Assembly: GCA_964614795.1 (NCBI GenBank)
Contig: CAZTME010000001.1
Coordinates: 1-30,494 of the forward strand
DNA: 30,494 nucleotides
Direction of reading: 5' to 3'
DNA from: CAZTME01 sp964614795
GTDB lineage: Bacteria; Patescibacteriota; Microgenomatia; UBA1400; PJMF01
In this document: positions 15,892 through 23,752 of the stretch, piece after piece
Layout of the letters: each line of letters starts with the position of its first letter
How positions within the stretch are numbered: position 1 is the stretch's first letter
The notes under the pieces: model-generated
The model's input: only the letters and a program-made list of their open reading frames with translations
The model's database searches: none
Told to the model about the DNA's origin: nothing
Made by a program: the position numbers and the translations under genes

Positions 15892-15978
15892 AATAGACTT
15901 ATCGCATAATTAACGCATTTATAGGTTAAGCCATTAACTTAAAAAGCTTCATGTTAGAATTATGTAGTTAGTCTATAA
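15892..15978. repeat. Palindromic repeat with diverged right arm (copy F)
   Basis: The left arm ATAGACTTATCGCATAATTA begins at 15892. A right arm ends GTTAGTCTAT near 15977; its reverse complement aligns ungapped with the left arm, with about 18 of 26 positions equal. The loop is about 35 bases. The element sits in the leader of the HU-like gene, and its right end creates the hexamer TATAAT (15974-15979), which could serve as a -10 box. Confidence 0.6.
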
Positions 15979-16048
15979 TAATAACTAGTCATAGTAGATT
16001 CAGTTATTGTATGGTATATCTACCATAATCATAAAAAGAAAGGAAACA

Positions 16049-16324
16049 ATGACCAAGTCACAACTGATAGCCATTGTTGCAAAAAGAGCCCATTTAACCA
16101 AACGTGCCGCCACCGAAGCAGTTGAGGCGTTATTTGAAGAAATGACAAAATCACTGAAAAAGGGTGAAAAAGTTGTCATTTCCGGCTTCGGCACATTTTA
16201 TGTTTCAGCAGTTAAAGATAAACAAGTCGTACCTTTTGGCAATGAAAAGAAGCGCCAAACCATTAAATCCCACAGAGTGGTTAACTTCAAGGTTGGCAAA
16301 CCTCTTCGAAAAATTGTTTGGTAA
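16049..16324 (+). CDS. HU/IHF-family DNA-binding protein
   Basis: HU-type proteins bend and compact DNA as dimers. From the ATG at 16049 the product has 91 residues, the normal size. It begins MTKSQLIAIVAKRAHLTKRA, has the GEKVVISGFGTFYVSA dimer-core segment, an arm region VVPFGNEKKRQTIKSHRVVN, and ends FKVGKPLRKIVW. The frame is open back to 16007, but AAAGGAAA immediately upstream and the family N-terminus fix the start at 16049. It is the only nucleoid protein in the window and stands alone between spacers. HU and IHF cannot be separated by eye. Confidence 0.93.
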   Translation: MTKSQLIAIVAKRAHLTKRAATEAVEALFEEMTKSLKKGEKVVISGFGTFYVSAVKDKQVVPFGNEKKRQTIKSHRVVNFKVGKPLRKIVW

Positions 16325-16426
16325 GCTTGAGCTGTCTGTTTAGCCAATCTTATCTAGATGTTAACTGAATATTTTCTTATTTTGAAAAAAGTTTAATATG
16401 TGATTTTTGTTTTTGAGTGAGTGCTT

Positions 16427-17443
16427 ATGGCCAATCAAGCTCAAATAATAGTGAAGAACTTAACTAAAAGTTTTTCTGTTAATGAAAAAGAGAGTGGTCT
16501 TTCCGGATCAATAAAATCTTTTTTCAGAACTTCAAAAAAAACAATCACGGCCGTAGATAATATTTCTTTTGACATCAATCAAGGTGAGATCGTTGGTTTT
16601 ATTGGCAAAAATGGAGCTGGAAAAACCACCACATTAAAAATTCTTTCCGGTTTATTACATCCAACCTCAGGTACCGCCCAAGTTTTCGGTTTTACGCCAT
16701 GGGAAAGAAAAACCGATTTTCTCAAGCAATTTTCTATAGTAATGGGACAAAAATCTCAATTGTGGTGGGATTTGCCACCGATTGAAACGTTTCAATTAAA
16801 TAAAGCACTGTTTTCAATTCCGGAGAAACATTACAAAAAAACACTTAATCATTTAGTCTCAATTTTACAAGTAGAAAACATCCTTCATAATCAAGTAAGA
16901 AAATTGAGCTTAGGCCAACGCATGAAGTGCGAACTCATCGCTTCACTCTTACACTCTCCCAGAGTATTACTCTTAGACGAACCTACCATTGGTCTTGACG
17001 TGGTGATGCAAAAAACTTTACGTGACTTTATTAAAATTTACAATCAGGAATTTCAAGCAACAATCATTTTAACCAGTCACTATATGGACGACGTCAAACA
17101 ACTTTGTCAGCGTACGCTCATTATTGATGAGGGAAAACTTTTATATGATGGGTCATTATCTGGACTAATTGATAAATATGCTCACTCAAAAATTATTTCT
17201 ATGGTTTTTTCCAAAGATGTGACTTTGCAACAAGTAAAACAAATCGGTCAAATCAAGGAATTTGCTCAAGATGGCTCTGCTCAAACTGCTACAGTCATTG
17301 TTTCCAAAAAAGAGGCAACCAATAAAGCCAGTCAAGCATTTAAACTTTTGCCGGTTGCGGATATCACAATTCAAGAAGCTCCACTAGAGGCCATTATTCG
17401 TGATGTTTTTTTAGATTTGCACTCGAATAAAAAATTAAACTAG
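16427..17443 (+). CDS. ABC-2 exporter ATPase (COG4586-like)
   Basis: This is the nucleotide-binding subunit of a three-gene ABC-2 transporter together with the permeases at 17645 and 18426. The 338-residue product has an N-terminal insert before the core (SGLSGSIKSFFRTSKKTI), Walker A GKNGAGKTT (about 60-68), the VMGQKSQLWWDLPPIETF segment typical of this subgroup, a variant signature LSLGQRM, Walker B VLLLDEPTIGLD and a switch His in TSHYMDD. The C-terminal 80 residues form the usual extra domain. GTG at 16421 is an alternative start; ATG at 16427 is preferred because GAGTGAG is better spaced. Substrate is unknown. About 200 bases with a repeat hairpin separate it from the first permease. 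Confidence 0.9.
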   Translation: MANQAQIIVKNLTKSFSVNEKESGLSGSIKSFFRTSKKTITAVDNISFDINQGEIVGFIGKNGAGKTTTLKILSGLLHPTSGTAQVFGFTPWERKTDFLKQFSIVMGQKSQLWWDLPPIETFQLNKALFSIPEKHYKKTLNHLVSILQVENILHNQVRKLSLGQRMKCELIASLLHSPRVLLLDEPTIGLDVVMQKTLRDFIKIYNQEFQATIILTSHYMDDVKQLCQRTLIIDEGKLLYDGSLSGLIDKYAHSKIISMVFSKDVTLQQVKQIGQIKEFAQDGSAQTATVIVSKKEATNKASQAFKLLPVADITIQEAPLEAIIRDVFLDLHSNKKLN

Positions 17444-17569
17444 TTGATCAATAAAAGCATAGAAAAAATCATTGCGTACATATTAAGGACATGTGAATAA
17501 TAAAATATACTTCCGAATTGAATTAGTCCATAGATCGAGATCTAAAGGTTACTTAAATTCATATATGCA

Positions 17570-17637
17570 TCAGACTTATCACACAATAATGTCACGGTTT
17601 TTTCTAGGTCATGAATTTATTAAGCGACAAGTCTATT
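17570..17637. repeat. Interspersed palindromic repeat (copy G)
   Basis: The left arm TCAGACTTATCACACAATAA faces a right arm that ends TTAAGCGACAAGTCTAT at 17637. The arms pair over about 28 positions with several mismatches and a loop of about 12 bases. It lies inside the presumed exporter operon, ending only 7 bases before the first permease start codon, so in mRNA it could hide the ribosome binding region. Confidence 0.75.
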
Positions 17638-17644
17638 CTTAATT

Positions 17645-18445
17645 ATGACTGAATTATCCAAATATTATTCACTCTTACAAATAAATTGGCAAAATGGATT
17701 AGTTTATAAAACTAATTTTTTACTTTGGCGATTTAGACAAGTAATTACCACGTTATTGCCATTGGCTATATGGCATGGAGTTTTTACTAACACATCGTCA
17801 TTCTTAGGATACTCATTCGATGAAATGATCGCCTATATTTTATTGGGCGGTTTCACCAGTACGATTATTTTCTCAACCGCTTTGCATGACTTACCAGGAA
17901 AGGTATATTCCGGTGAGTTGAGCAATGTATTACTTAAACCGATCGGATTATTTAAATTTGCCTGGATAACAGATATTGCAGATAAATTAAAAAACACTCT
18001 TTTTGTTGTGATTGAACTTCTATTTTTTTGGTTAATATTTCAGCCACAAGTGCAACCACCAAGTTTAAGCGTTTTCAGCCTTTTTTTGCTTTGGTTAATT
18101 TTTGGCATACTCATTCATTTTTATGTTGAAATGCTTTTTGGCGCGATCGGTTTTTGGTCACCAGATGTTTGGGGACCAAAATTTATTTTTTTCATCGTGG
18201 TGGAAATCAGTTCCGGTCGACTCTTTCCTCTGGATATTCTGCCAACAACCCTTCAGCAAATACTATTTTTGACACCTTTTCCATTTTTTGGTTTCGCTCA
18301 AACACAACTACTGCTAAATCGATTGTCCAGTGATCAAATTTGGCAGATATCAATGAGTCTTATCTTTTGGACGATTTTTCTTTGGTTAATTGCCAAAATC
18401 GTTTGGCAAAAAGGATTGAAAGATTATGCTTCAACCGGACAATAA
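17645..18445 (+). CDS. ABC-2 family exporter permease (COG4587-like)
   Basis: This is the first membrane subunit of the three-gene exporter. The 266-residue product has about six hydrophobic helices (near 30-50, 57-80, 115-135, 140-165, 175-195, 235-258) and the loop GEYLxxxLLKPI-like segment VYSGELSNVLLKPIGLFKF, characteristic of these permeases, between helices 2 and 3. It shares that element with the second permease (GSFDYELLKPINPIF), indicating that the two are paralogous half-channels. The start is just after a repeat hairpin and lacks a visible Shine-Dalgarno sequence. The 3' end overlaps the longest reading of the next gene by 20 bases. Confidence 0.87.
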   Translation: MTELSKYYSLLQINWQNGLVYKTNFLLWRFRQVITTLLPLAIWHGVFTNTSSFLGYSFDEMIAYILLGGFTSTIIFSTALHDLPGKVYSGELSNVLLKPIGLFKFAWITDIADKLKNTLFVVIELLFFWLIFQPQVQPPSLSVFSLFLLWLIFGILIHFYVEMLFGAIGFWSPDVWGPKFIFFIVVEISSGRLFPLDILPTTLQQILFLTPFPFFGFAQTQLLLNRLSSDQIWQISMSLIFWTIFLWLIAKIVWQKGLKDYASTGQ

Positions 18446-19301
18446 ACATATGCTATATTCTCATTCTATTTTTTCATTCAGCTCACTGCAATTATTCTTC
18501 ATCAAATCAATGAAAAAACTTCATCTTTATCTGCAAGTTTGGCTTCAATTTGGCAAAATGTCATTACAACTTTCTTTTGTTAATAGCTATACTCTATTTT
18601 TTTTCTTCATTGGTAAATTATTAAGATACGCAATGATGCTTTTAGTTCTTGTGATTTTAAGAAACAACACCCAAGCGGTTGGATCTTATTCAGTTGATCA
18701 AATGATTGTTTTTTTCTTGGTTTTTCAAACTGTTGATGTTTTTACTCAAATGATTTTCAGAGGAGTTTATGAATTTTCCAGATTAATCAGAACCGGCAGT
18801 TTTGATTACGAGCTTTTAAAACCCATTAATCCTATTTTTCGAGCGTTGCTGGGCAATCCGGATTTCAACGATGTGATTTATGCTATCACCACTTTATTTA
18901 TTAATTTTTTTATCATTACCCAACTTGATGTACAAATCACTGCTCAGTCGATATTTTTATTTTGTTTATTAATTATAAATAGCATAATCATCTCGGCCTC
19001 ATTCCACATCATTGTTTTAACGCTTGCAATTTTTGTTGTGGAAATCGATAGCGCGGTCTGGTTGTATAGAGATATTTCCAAACTGGGTCAAATCCCGTTA
19101 AACTTGCATTTTTTACCGGTTAGAGCTTTACTTTATCTCATTCCCATTGGAGCAATGATTACTGTACCAGCTGAAGTATTGTTGGGTTTAAAACCCAGTC
19201 TCGGCGTGCTTTTAACTTTTATAATCGGTTTTCTTAGCCTAGGCACTACTTTATTGATATGGAAAAAAGCCTTGGCTCATTATACGAGTGCAAGTAGTTA
19301 A
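18426..19301 (+). CDS. ABC-2 family exporter permease (COG3694-like)
   Basis: This is the second membrane subunit of the exporter. The longest form has 291 residues; ATG codons at 18450 and 18510 are alternatives, and MKKLHLYLQVWLQFGKMSLQ from 18510 resembles the family N-terminus best, so the true start is uncertain. About six helices are visible, with RTGSFDYELLKPINPIFRAL as the conserved loop after the second. A possible ribosome binding element AAGGA precedes the 18426 start, which overlaps the previous gene and would allow translational coupling. It is the last gene of the cassette and is convergent with the ribosomal cluster. Confidence 0.85.
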   Translation: MLQPDNKHMLYSHSIFSFSSLQLFFIKSMKKLHLYLQVWLQFGKMSLQLSFVNSYTLFFFFIGKLLRYAMMLLVLVILRNNTQAVGSYSVDQMIVFFLVFQTVDVFTQMIFRGVYEFSRLIRTGSFDYELLKPINPIFRALLGNPDFNDVIYAITTLFINFFIITQLDVQITAQSIFLFCLLIINSIIISASFHIIVLTLAIFVVEIDSAVWLYRDISKLGQIPLNLHFLPVRALLYLIPIGAMITVPAEVLLGLKPSLGVLLTFIIGFLSLGTTLLIWKKALAHYTSASS

Positions 19302-19327
19302 AATACTTATCGATAGAGTTGATGTAA

Positions 19328-19357
19328 TAGACTTATCGCGCAACAAAAACAAGAATG
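19328..19357 (+). repeat. Single arm of palindromic repeat (copy H)
   Basis: TAGACTTATCGCGCAACAAA, continuing AACAAGAAT, is a clear left arm. A possible right arm (TTATTGACAAAGAATC, about 19370-19385) is too diverged to rely on. It lies between two convergent genes, the exporter permease and rpsI. An extra ACTTATCGATAGAG just upstream may be a second fragment. Confidence 0.65.
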
Positions 19358-19391
19358 AAATGATATAGATTATTGACAAAGAATCCAGTTT

Positions 19392-19895
19392 TTAACGCTT
19401 TGGAGATTGGCGTTTTCTTCGAGCCTTACCACCCATTCCAATTTTTCTGGATTCTTTCATGCGGTCATCTCTGGTTAATAAGCCGGCTTGTTTAAGAAGT
19501 GGTCTTAAATCGGCGTTGAGTTGAATTAAAGCTCGAGAAATACCGTGAGTAACCGCCTCAAGTTGAGCATCTATGCCGGAGCCCTTCACTTTAATACTAA
19601 CTCCGTATTTGCCTTTCGTACCGGTCACTTCAAAAGGTTGAAGATACTTGGCTTGAGCCTGACGAATACCGCCAAAATAGTCGTTAGCAATTTTATCATT
19701 TACGACAAAATCTCCTTGTTCCTCATAAATTCTCACTCGTGCAGTAGCAGTCTTTCGACGTCCCACGGCCTCTACATAATGACCTGTGGGTAAATGAAAA
19801 ACAGTTTTAGTTGCAGTGTTTTTACTTGTTGAAGCAACCACTGCCTTTTTGACAACTTTTTGCACTTTGTTTTTTTTAGATCTTTTTAATGCCAT
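19392..19895 (-). CDS. rpsI: 30S ribosomal protein S9 (uS9)
   Basis: S9 binds the 30S head and reaches the P site through its C-terminal tail. The 167-residue product has a lysine-rich N-terminal extension of about 35 residues before the conserved YVEAVGRRKTATARVRIYEE. The core contains GGIRQAQAKYL and GISRALIQLNADLRPLLKQA, and the end is the family tail KESRKIGMGGKARRKRQSPK plus R. It follows rplM by 8 bases, the common L13-S9 pair, and is the last gene of the cluster. The extension is basic and probably lies on the ribosome surface. Confidence 0.97.
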   Translation of the reverse strand: MALKRSKKNKVQKVVKKAVVASTSKNTATKTVFHLPTGHYVEAVGRRKTATARVRIYEEQGDFVVNDKIANDYFGGIRQAQAKYLQPFEVTGTKGKYGVSIKVKGSGIDAQLEAVTHGISRALIQLNADLRPLLKQAGLLTRDDRMKESRKIGMGGKARRKRQSPKR

Positions 19896-19903
19896 ATATG
19901 CTT

Positions 19904-20323
19904 TTATTGATTAAAATGTGTACTGTGAGGATGTGTAGCTTCCGGATAAATTTTAAGTCTTTTCATGCGAGCTGATCGAAGAGAATTTTTTGGCAACATT
20001 GAATAAACTGCATTTTCGATAATTTTCACCGGCTGCTCTTCTTGAAGTTTGGCAAAATTAGCTACTTTCATACCACCGGGCATGAGAGAATGAGAAAAAT
20101 ATTCTTTCTTAAGTGCTTTGTTGCGCGTTACCACCACATGAGCGGCGTTAATCACTACTACCGCATCTCCACCATCAATGTGAGGTGAGAAAGTGGGTTT
20201 GTTTTTACCCATTAATAACTGAGAGATTTGTGTTGCCACACGACCCAACACCTGGTCTTTAACATCGACTAAGTGCCACTCTCTATTTACAGCTGATTTG
20301 GGCTGTGAATAAGTTTTTTTCAT
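19904..20323 (-). CDS. rplM: 50S ribosomal protein L13 (uL13)
   Basis: L13 is an early-assembly protein of the large subunit. The 139-residue product has the conserved REWHLVDVKDQVLGRVATQI near the start, then KPTFSPHIDGGDAVVVINAA, the YFSHSLMPGGMK segment and a MLPKNSLRSARMKRLKIYP end. Its start overlaps the rplQ stop by 4 bases (ATGA), which suggests translational coupling. Pairing with S9 downstream is the usual bacterial order; joining this pair directly to the alpha operon after rplQ is also common. Confidence 0.97.
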   Translation of the reverse strand: MKKTYSQPKSAVNREWHLVDVKDQVLGRVATQISQLLMGKNKPTFSPHIDGGDAVVVINAAHVVVTRNKALKKEYFSHSLMPGGMKVANFAKLQEEQPVKIIENAVYSMLPKNSLRSARMKRLKIYPEATHPHSTHFNQ

Positions 20324-20799
20324 TTTGAAGCTTTCTTCTCTTTAACAGTTGCTTTCTCTTTTTTTTCTTCGGCAACTTGATTATTCTTAACTTTGTTATT
20401 TTTTTTCTCTATTGAATGATCGCTGTTTGGTTTTGAAATTTCCACAGTTTCCACCCAAGTTACATGGGCCATAGGGGCATTATCTCCCGCTCGATTACCA
20501 AGATAAGAAATTTTTGTGATACCCGACTTATGTTGATTTAAAGCCGGAACATAACAATCGACCAACAAATTTGCAATATCTCTCTTGCCAAAATACTGAT
20601 GGAGTTGTCGACGAGCATGCACATCACCTGTGCGAGCTATAGTGAATAACTTGTCCATACTTCTTTGCAACTCTTTTGTTTTGGGTTGCGTTGTTGTAAT
20701 ATGACCGTTTTCAATTAAACAAACGCACAAAGATTTAAGCAAAGCATTTCGAGCTTTTGTGTTGCGGCTGAACTTACGTCCAGATTTTCTATGTCTCAT
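20320..20799 (-). CDS. rplQ: 50S ribosomal protein L17 (bL17) with charged tail
   Basis: L17 lies near the polypeptide exit tunnel. The core (1-120) has MRHRKSGRKFSRNTKARNAL, the TTQPKTKELQRSMDKLFTIA segment and the family end DNAPMAHVTWVE. Beyond it, residues about 125-159 are a Lys/Glu/Asn-rich tail (KKEKATVKEKKASK at the end) that standard short L17 proteins lack. Total length is 159. It lies 20 bases downstream of rpoA and overlaps rplM by 4 bases, keeping the alpha-operon order. Confidence 0.96.
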   Translation of the reverse strand: MRHRKSGRKFSRNTKARNALLKSLCVCLIENGHITTTQPKTKELQRSMDKLFTIARTGDVHARRQLHQYFGKRDIANLLVDCYVPALNQHKSGITKISYLGNRAGDNAPMAHVTWVETVEISKPNSDHSIEKKNNKVKNNQVAEEKKEKATVKEKKASK

Positions 20800-20819
20800 A
20801 AAAATTCCTTGTAATCAAA

Positions 20820-21749
20820 CTATGCTCCCAAAGAAACTCCTTTTTTTTGCAGAGCTTCATCAACAACTTCGACACTTTTTTCGCCCAAATTCTTAACTTT
20901 AGCAACTACGCCTTTTGGAGCACCGACCAAATCACCCACTGTTCGATAACCACCTTTTCTTAAAGCATTGGCAATCCGAGTGGGTAAATCCAATTCTTCA
21001 ACAGTGAGGCGTAAAACTTCGGCTTCTTCCGGAGAAACAGCTGAAACAGGCTTGTGTTCTTCGATTATTACCGGTGAAATTATTTGTGTGAATTGTTTAA
21101 CTAGAATTTCTGCACTTTTTACAACTGCGTCTTCCGGTAAAATTGAACCATCGGTTTTAACTTGTAAAATCAATTTGTCAAAATCGGTTCTGCGACCAAC
21201 ACGAGTGGATTGCACTGTGTAGGATACTCTGATTACCGGAGAAAATAATGCATCCATGGGAATTCTTCCCAATTCTGAGGACTGCTCATCTGCCAATTGA
21301 TAGCCTTCTCCCGTTGCCACAGTCATTTCCATTTCCAAAGTTTTACCTTTAGCTACAGTAGCAATAATCTGATCTTTATTGATAACAGTAAATCCTGCTT
21401 CGGGATCAAGATCGCCAGCGGTTACAGTTTTAGGTCCAGTAATATTCAATCTGACAACTCCTTGACCTTCTCTTTCGGCTCTAAATCTAACCTGTTTAAG
21501 ATTAAGCGTAATTTCCAAAACATCCTCACTCACGCCCTCAATTGCCGAAAATTGATGATCAACACCCTCAATGCGCACACTGGTCAAGGCCGCACCTGTT
21601 AGTGAAGATAACAAAACTCGACGTAAAGCGTTACCCAGAGTGTGTCCATAGCCGGATTCCAAGGGTTCAAAAACAATTGTTGCTTCCGAAGGACTTCCGT
21701 CTTGAACTTTCATCGTAAACGATGGATTATGTGTTTGTTGATTGGTCAT
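20820..21749 (-). CDS. rpoA: DNA-directed RNA polymerase subunit alpha
   Basis: The alpha dimer is the scaffold for RNA polymerase assembly, and its C-terminal domain contacts UP elements and activators. The 309-residue product has the N-terminal domain with FEPLESGYGHTLGNALRRVL (about 27-46), the insert domain with VTAGDL, and a C-terminal domain starting near 245 (LRLTVEELDLPTRIANALRK, then GYRTVGDLVGAP and NLGEKSVEVVDEAL), so both domains are intact. AGGAGA lies ahead of the ATG on the minus strand. It sits between rpsD and rplQ as in the standard alpha operon. Confidence 0.98.
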   Translation of the reverse strand: MTNQQTHNPSFTMKVQDGSPSEATIVFEPLESGYGHTLGNALRRVLLSSLTGAALTSVRIEGVDHQFSAIEGVSEDVLEITLNLKQVRFRAEREGQGVVRLNITGPKTVTAGDLDPEAGFTVINKDQIIATVAKGKTLEMEMTVATGEGYQLADEQSSELGRIPMDALFSPVIRVSYTVQSTRVGRRTDFDKLILQVKTDGSILPEDAVVKSAEILVKQFTQIISPVIIEEHKPVSAVSPEEAEVLRLTVEELDLPTRIANALRKGGYRTVGDLVGAPKGVVAKVKNLGEKSVEVVDEALQKKGVSLGA

Positions 21750-21806
21750 ATATTTGTCTCCTGTTTCACCTCTCTTGCTATTTGCAAGAAATCTGTGGCC
21801 AGACTT

Positions 21807-22412
21807 TTATCGGCTGTAATACTCTACTACTAATTGTTCTTCCAAAACTTCGGTTATATCAACTCTTTCAGGTTTGCGCGCCACTTTTACCACGGCGCTT
21901 TTTTTCTGTAGCCAAGCGGGTAAGGCAGGCTCTTCTTTGATTAACTCACTTACAACTGGAATGCTCATGGCTTTTTTGCTAAGAGTGATAACATCATTAA
22001 CTTTTACTTGATATGAAGGAATACTCAATCTTTTTTGATTGACATAAACATGACCATGATTGACGATTTGTCTAGCCGAAGCGCGAGTGGGGGCCAGTCC
22101 AGCTCGATAAACAACATTGTCAAGTCTTGATTCTAAGAAAACCAAAAGCATTTCGCCCGTATTTCCATGACTTTTGGTTGCCCGTTCATAAGTTTTGTGC
22201 AATTGTTTTTCCGTAATACCATAGGTAAAGCGTAATTTTTGTTTTTCTTTTAATTGAGCGCCATAATCTGAATTGCGACGTCGTGATTTGGCTCCATGCT
22301 GTCCAGGTGGCACACTTAATCTACGCGCCACTTTCAAACCATTGGTTTTTAAACCTAAATCTTGGCCGACTGCTCTGGATAATTTATTCTTTGGTCCAAT
22401 ATAACGTGACAT
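21807..22412 (-). CDS. rpsD: 30S ribosomal protein S4 (uS4)
   Basis: S4 nucleates 30S assembly at 16S rRNA helices and represses its operon in several bacteria. The 201-residue product starts MSRYIGPKNKLSRAVGQDLG, lacks zinc-binding cysteines (the Cys-free form), and contains the S4 RNA-binding domain ESRLDNVVYRAGLAPTRASA followed by RQIVNHGHVYVNQKRLSIPS. The length is normal. It follows rpsK by 12 bases, and rpoA starts about 57 bases after its stop. Confidence 0.97.
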   Translation of the reverse strand: MSRYIGPKNKLSRAVGQDLGLKTNGLKVARRLSVPPGQHGAKSRRRNSDYGAQLKEKQKLRFTYGITEKQLHKTYERATKSHGNTGEMLLVFLESRLDNVVYRAGLAPTRASARQIVNHGHVYVNQKRLSIPSYQVKVNDVITLSKKAMSIPVVSELIKEEPALPAWLQKKSAVVKVARKPERVDITEVLEEQLVVEYYSR

Positions 22413-22424
22413 AATTGATAGTCC

Positions 22425-22820
22425 TTATTTGTTGTGCTTAGCTTTTCTTGGTCGAGTACCATTGTGCGGATTGGGAGTTACATCGGCAATTTGAGTAACT
22501 TTAAAACCTTGAGCTTTTAGCACTCTTAAAGCCACGTCTCTTCCCGGACCCGGTCCTTTAATAAATACTTCAACCGACTGCATGCCAAAATTGCGTGCTT
22601 TATTTAAAGCGTTTTCAATGGTAATAGTTGCTGCGTAAGGAGTAGATTTTCTTGTGCCGGAGAAACCCGATTCACCGGCACTAGACCAACAAACTACATT
22701 TCCATTAGTATCTGTCACACTGGCTAAAGTGGTGTTAAAAGTTGCAGTCACATAAAGCCTGCCTTTTGGTATGGCTTTTATAGTGGATTTTCTGCTTGTG
22801 GTTGATTGAACTCTTGGCAT
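22425..22820 (-). CDS. rpsK: 30S ribosomal protein S11 (uS11)
   Basis: S11 lies on the platform of the small subunit and contacts mRNA near the E site. The 131-residue product contains GRLYVTATFNTTLASVTDTN, GESGFSGTRKSTPYAATI, EVFIKGPGPGRDVALRVLKA and the end TPNPHNGTRPRKAKHNK, all typical. The length and its position between rpsM and rpsD are standard. Confidence 0.98.
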   Translation of the reverse strand: MPRVQSTTSRKSTIKAIPKGRLYVTATFNTTLASVTDTNGNVVCWSSAGESGFSGTRKSTPYAATITIENALNKARNFGMQSVEVFIKGPGPGRDVALRVLKAQGFKVTQIADVTPNPHNGTRPRKAKHNK

Positions 22821-22836
22821 ATGATGATTTCCGGTA

Positions 22837-23244
22837 TTACTTGGCAGTATTTGCTTCTAGCTTAGCAGCGGCTTCTTTGGTTAAAGCACCCACAGTTCTT
22901 CGCTTGGCACCTCCTCGGGCATTACGAGAATTACTTCTAGTTCTTTGACCCCTGGAAGGAAGTTTGGCGATGTGACGAGAACCTCTATAAGTTTTAATTC
23001 TTTTTAAACGATCGATATTTTCTGATACAATGCGACGCAGATCTCCTTCAGTGGGAAATCGCTCAATAATTCTTTGAATACGATTTATTTCATCACTGCT
23101 TAAATCTCGGGTGCGCTTGTCAGGATTGATGTTTGCCTCAGCTAAAATTTCTCCGGCTTTCGTGCGACCAACTCCATAAATACTTTGCAAAGAAAATAAG
23201 ACTTTTTTGTGTTCCGGAAGGTCTATACCTGCAATTCTAATCAT
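22837..23244 (-). CDS. rpsM: 30S ribosomal protein S13 (uS13)
   Basis: S13 forms bridges to the large subunit in the 30S head. The 135-residue product begins MIRIAGIDLPEHKKVLFSLQ and has the helix-hairpin-helix YGVGRTKAGEILAEANI. The basic C-terminal region includes RLKRIKTYRGSRHIAKLPSR and GQRTRSNSRNARGGAKRRTV. The tail is slightly longer than usual. A purine-rich AAAGAG precedes the start. It lies 20 bases downstream of rpmJ. Confidence 0.97.
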   Translation of the reverse strand: MIRIAGIDLPEHKKVLFSLQSIYGVGRTKAGEILAEANINPDKRTRDLSSDEINRIQRIIERFPTEGDLRRIVSENIDRLKRIKTYRGSRHIAKLPSRGQRTRSNSRNARGGAKRRTVGALTKEAAAKLEANTAK

Positions 23245-23264
23245 AAACTCTTTCTTTGTAAGAA

Positions 23265-23378
23265 TTAACCTTGTCTTTGTTTATGTTTGGGGTTTTTACA
23301 AATCACACGCAAAACACCTTTACGGCGGATAAATTTGCAGTGTAGGCACATTTTGCGAAGTGATGTTTTAACTTTCAT
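23265..23378 (-). CDS. rpmJ: 50S ribosomal protein L36 (bL36)
   Basis: This short gene encodes 37 residues: MKVKTSLRKMCLHCKFIRRK, then GVLRVICKNPKHKQRQG. The zinc-ribbon pattern C11, C14, C27 and H32 is complete. L36 binds 23S rRNA in the large subunit. It lies between infA and rpsM, the standard position. Confidence 0.95.
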   Translation of the reverse strand: MKVKTSLRKMCLHCKFIRRKGVLRVICKNPKHKQRQG

Positions 23379-23428
23379 AGCAAGGAGTGAAATATATCAG
23401 GAAAATACCATTTTGAAAAGAAGCAAAA

Positions 23429-23752
23429 TTAATGCGAATCAGTTTTTGTTGATCTAAAGGTAATTTTACATCTATTGAGGTCATATTTTGTGACATAACC
23501 TTTAACTTCATCGCCTGGAAGTACACGAATTCGGAACAAACGCATTTTTCCAACCAACGTCCCTAATAAAACTTTATCTTGAAGTTGAGTAATGCTTGAC
23601 TGAGTAATGCGTACTCTAAACATAGTATTTGGCAAACATTCCTGAACCACTCCGGCAAAATCAAATCTGTCTGGATGACCTTCTGAAGGACTAGAAAAAT
23701 CCACCTGCCTCTTGGCTTTAGCTGATCTTTTATGTTGTTGAACTTTTCCCAT
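23429..23752 (-). CDS. infA: Translation initiation factor IF-1 with N-terminal extension
   Basis: IF-1 binds the ribosomal A site during initiation. The OB-fold core starts near residue 30 (FDFAGVVQECLPNTMFRVRI) and includes GKMRLFRIRVLPGDEVKGYV and YDLNRCKITFR. The usual protein has about 72 residues; here the only plausible start gives 107, with about 28 basic and polar residues (MGKVQQHKRSAKAKRQVDF) before the core. No internal ATG would give a normal start. It lies downstream of a 367-base spacer containing two repeat copies, so it probably has its own promoter, separate from map. Confidence 0.9.
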   Translation of the reverse strand: MGKVQQHKRSAKAKRQVDFSSPSEGHPDRFDFAGVVQECLPNTMFRVRITQSSITQLQDKVLLGTLVGKMRLFRIRVLPGDEVKGYVTKYDLNRCKITFRSTKTDSH

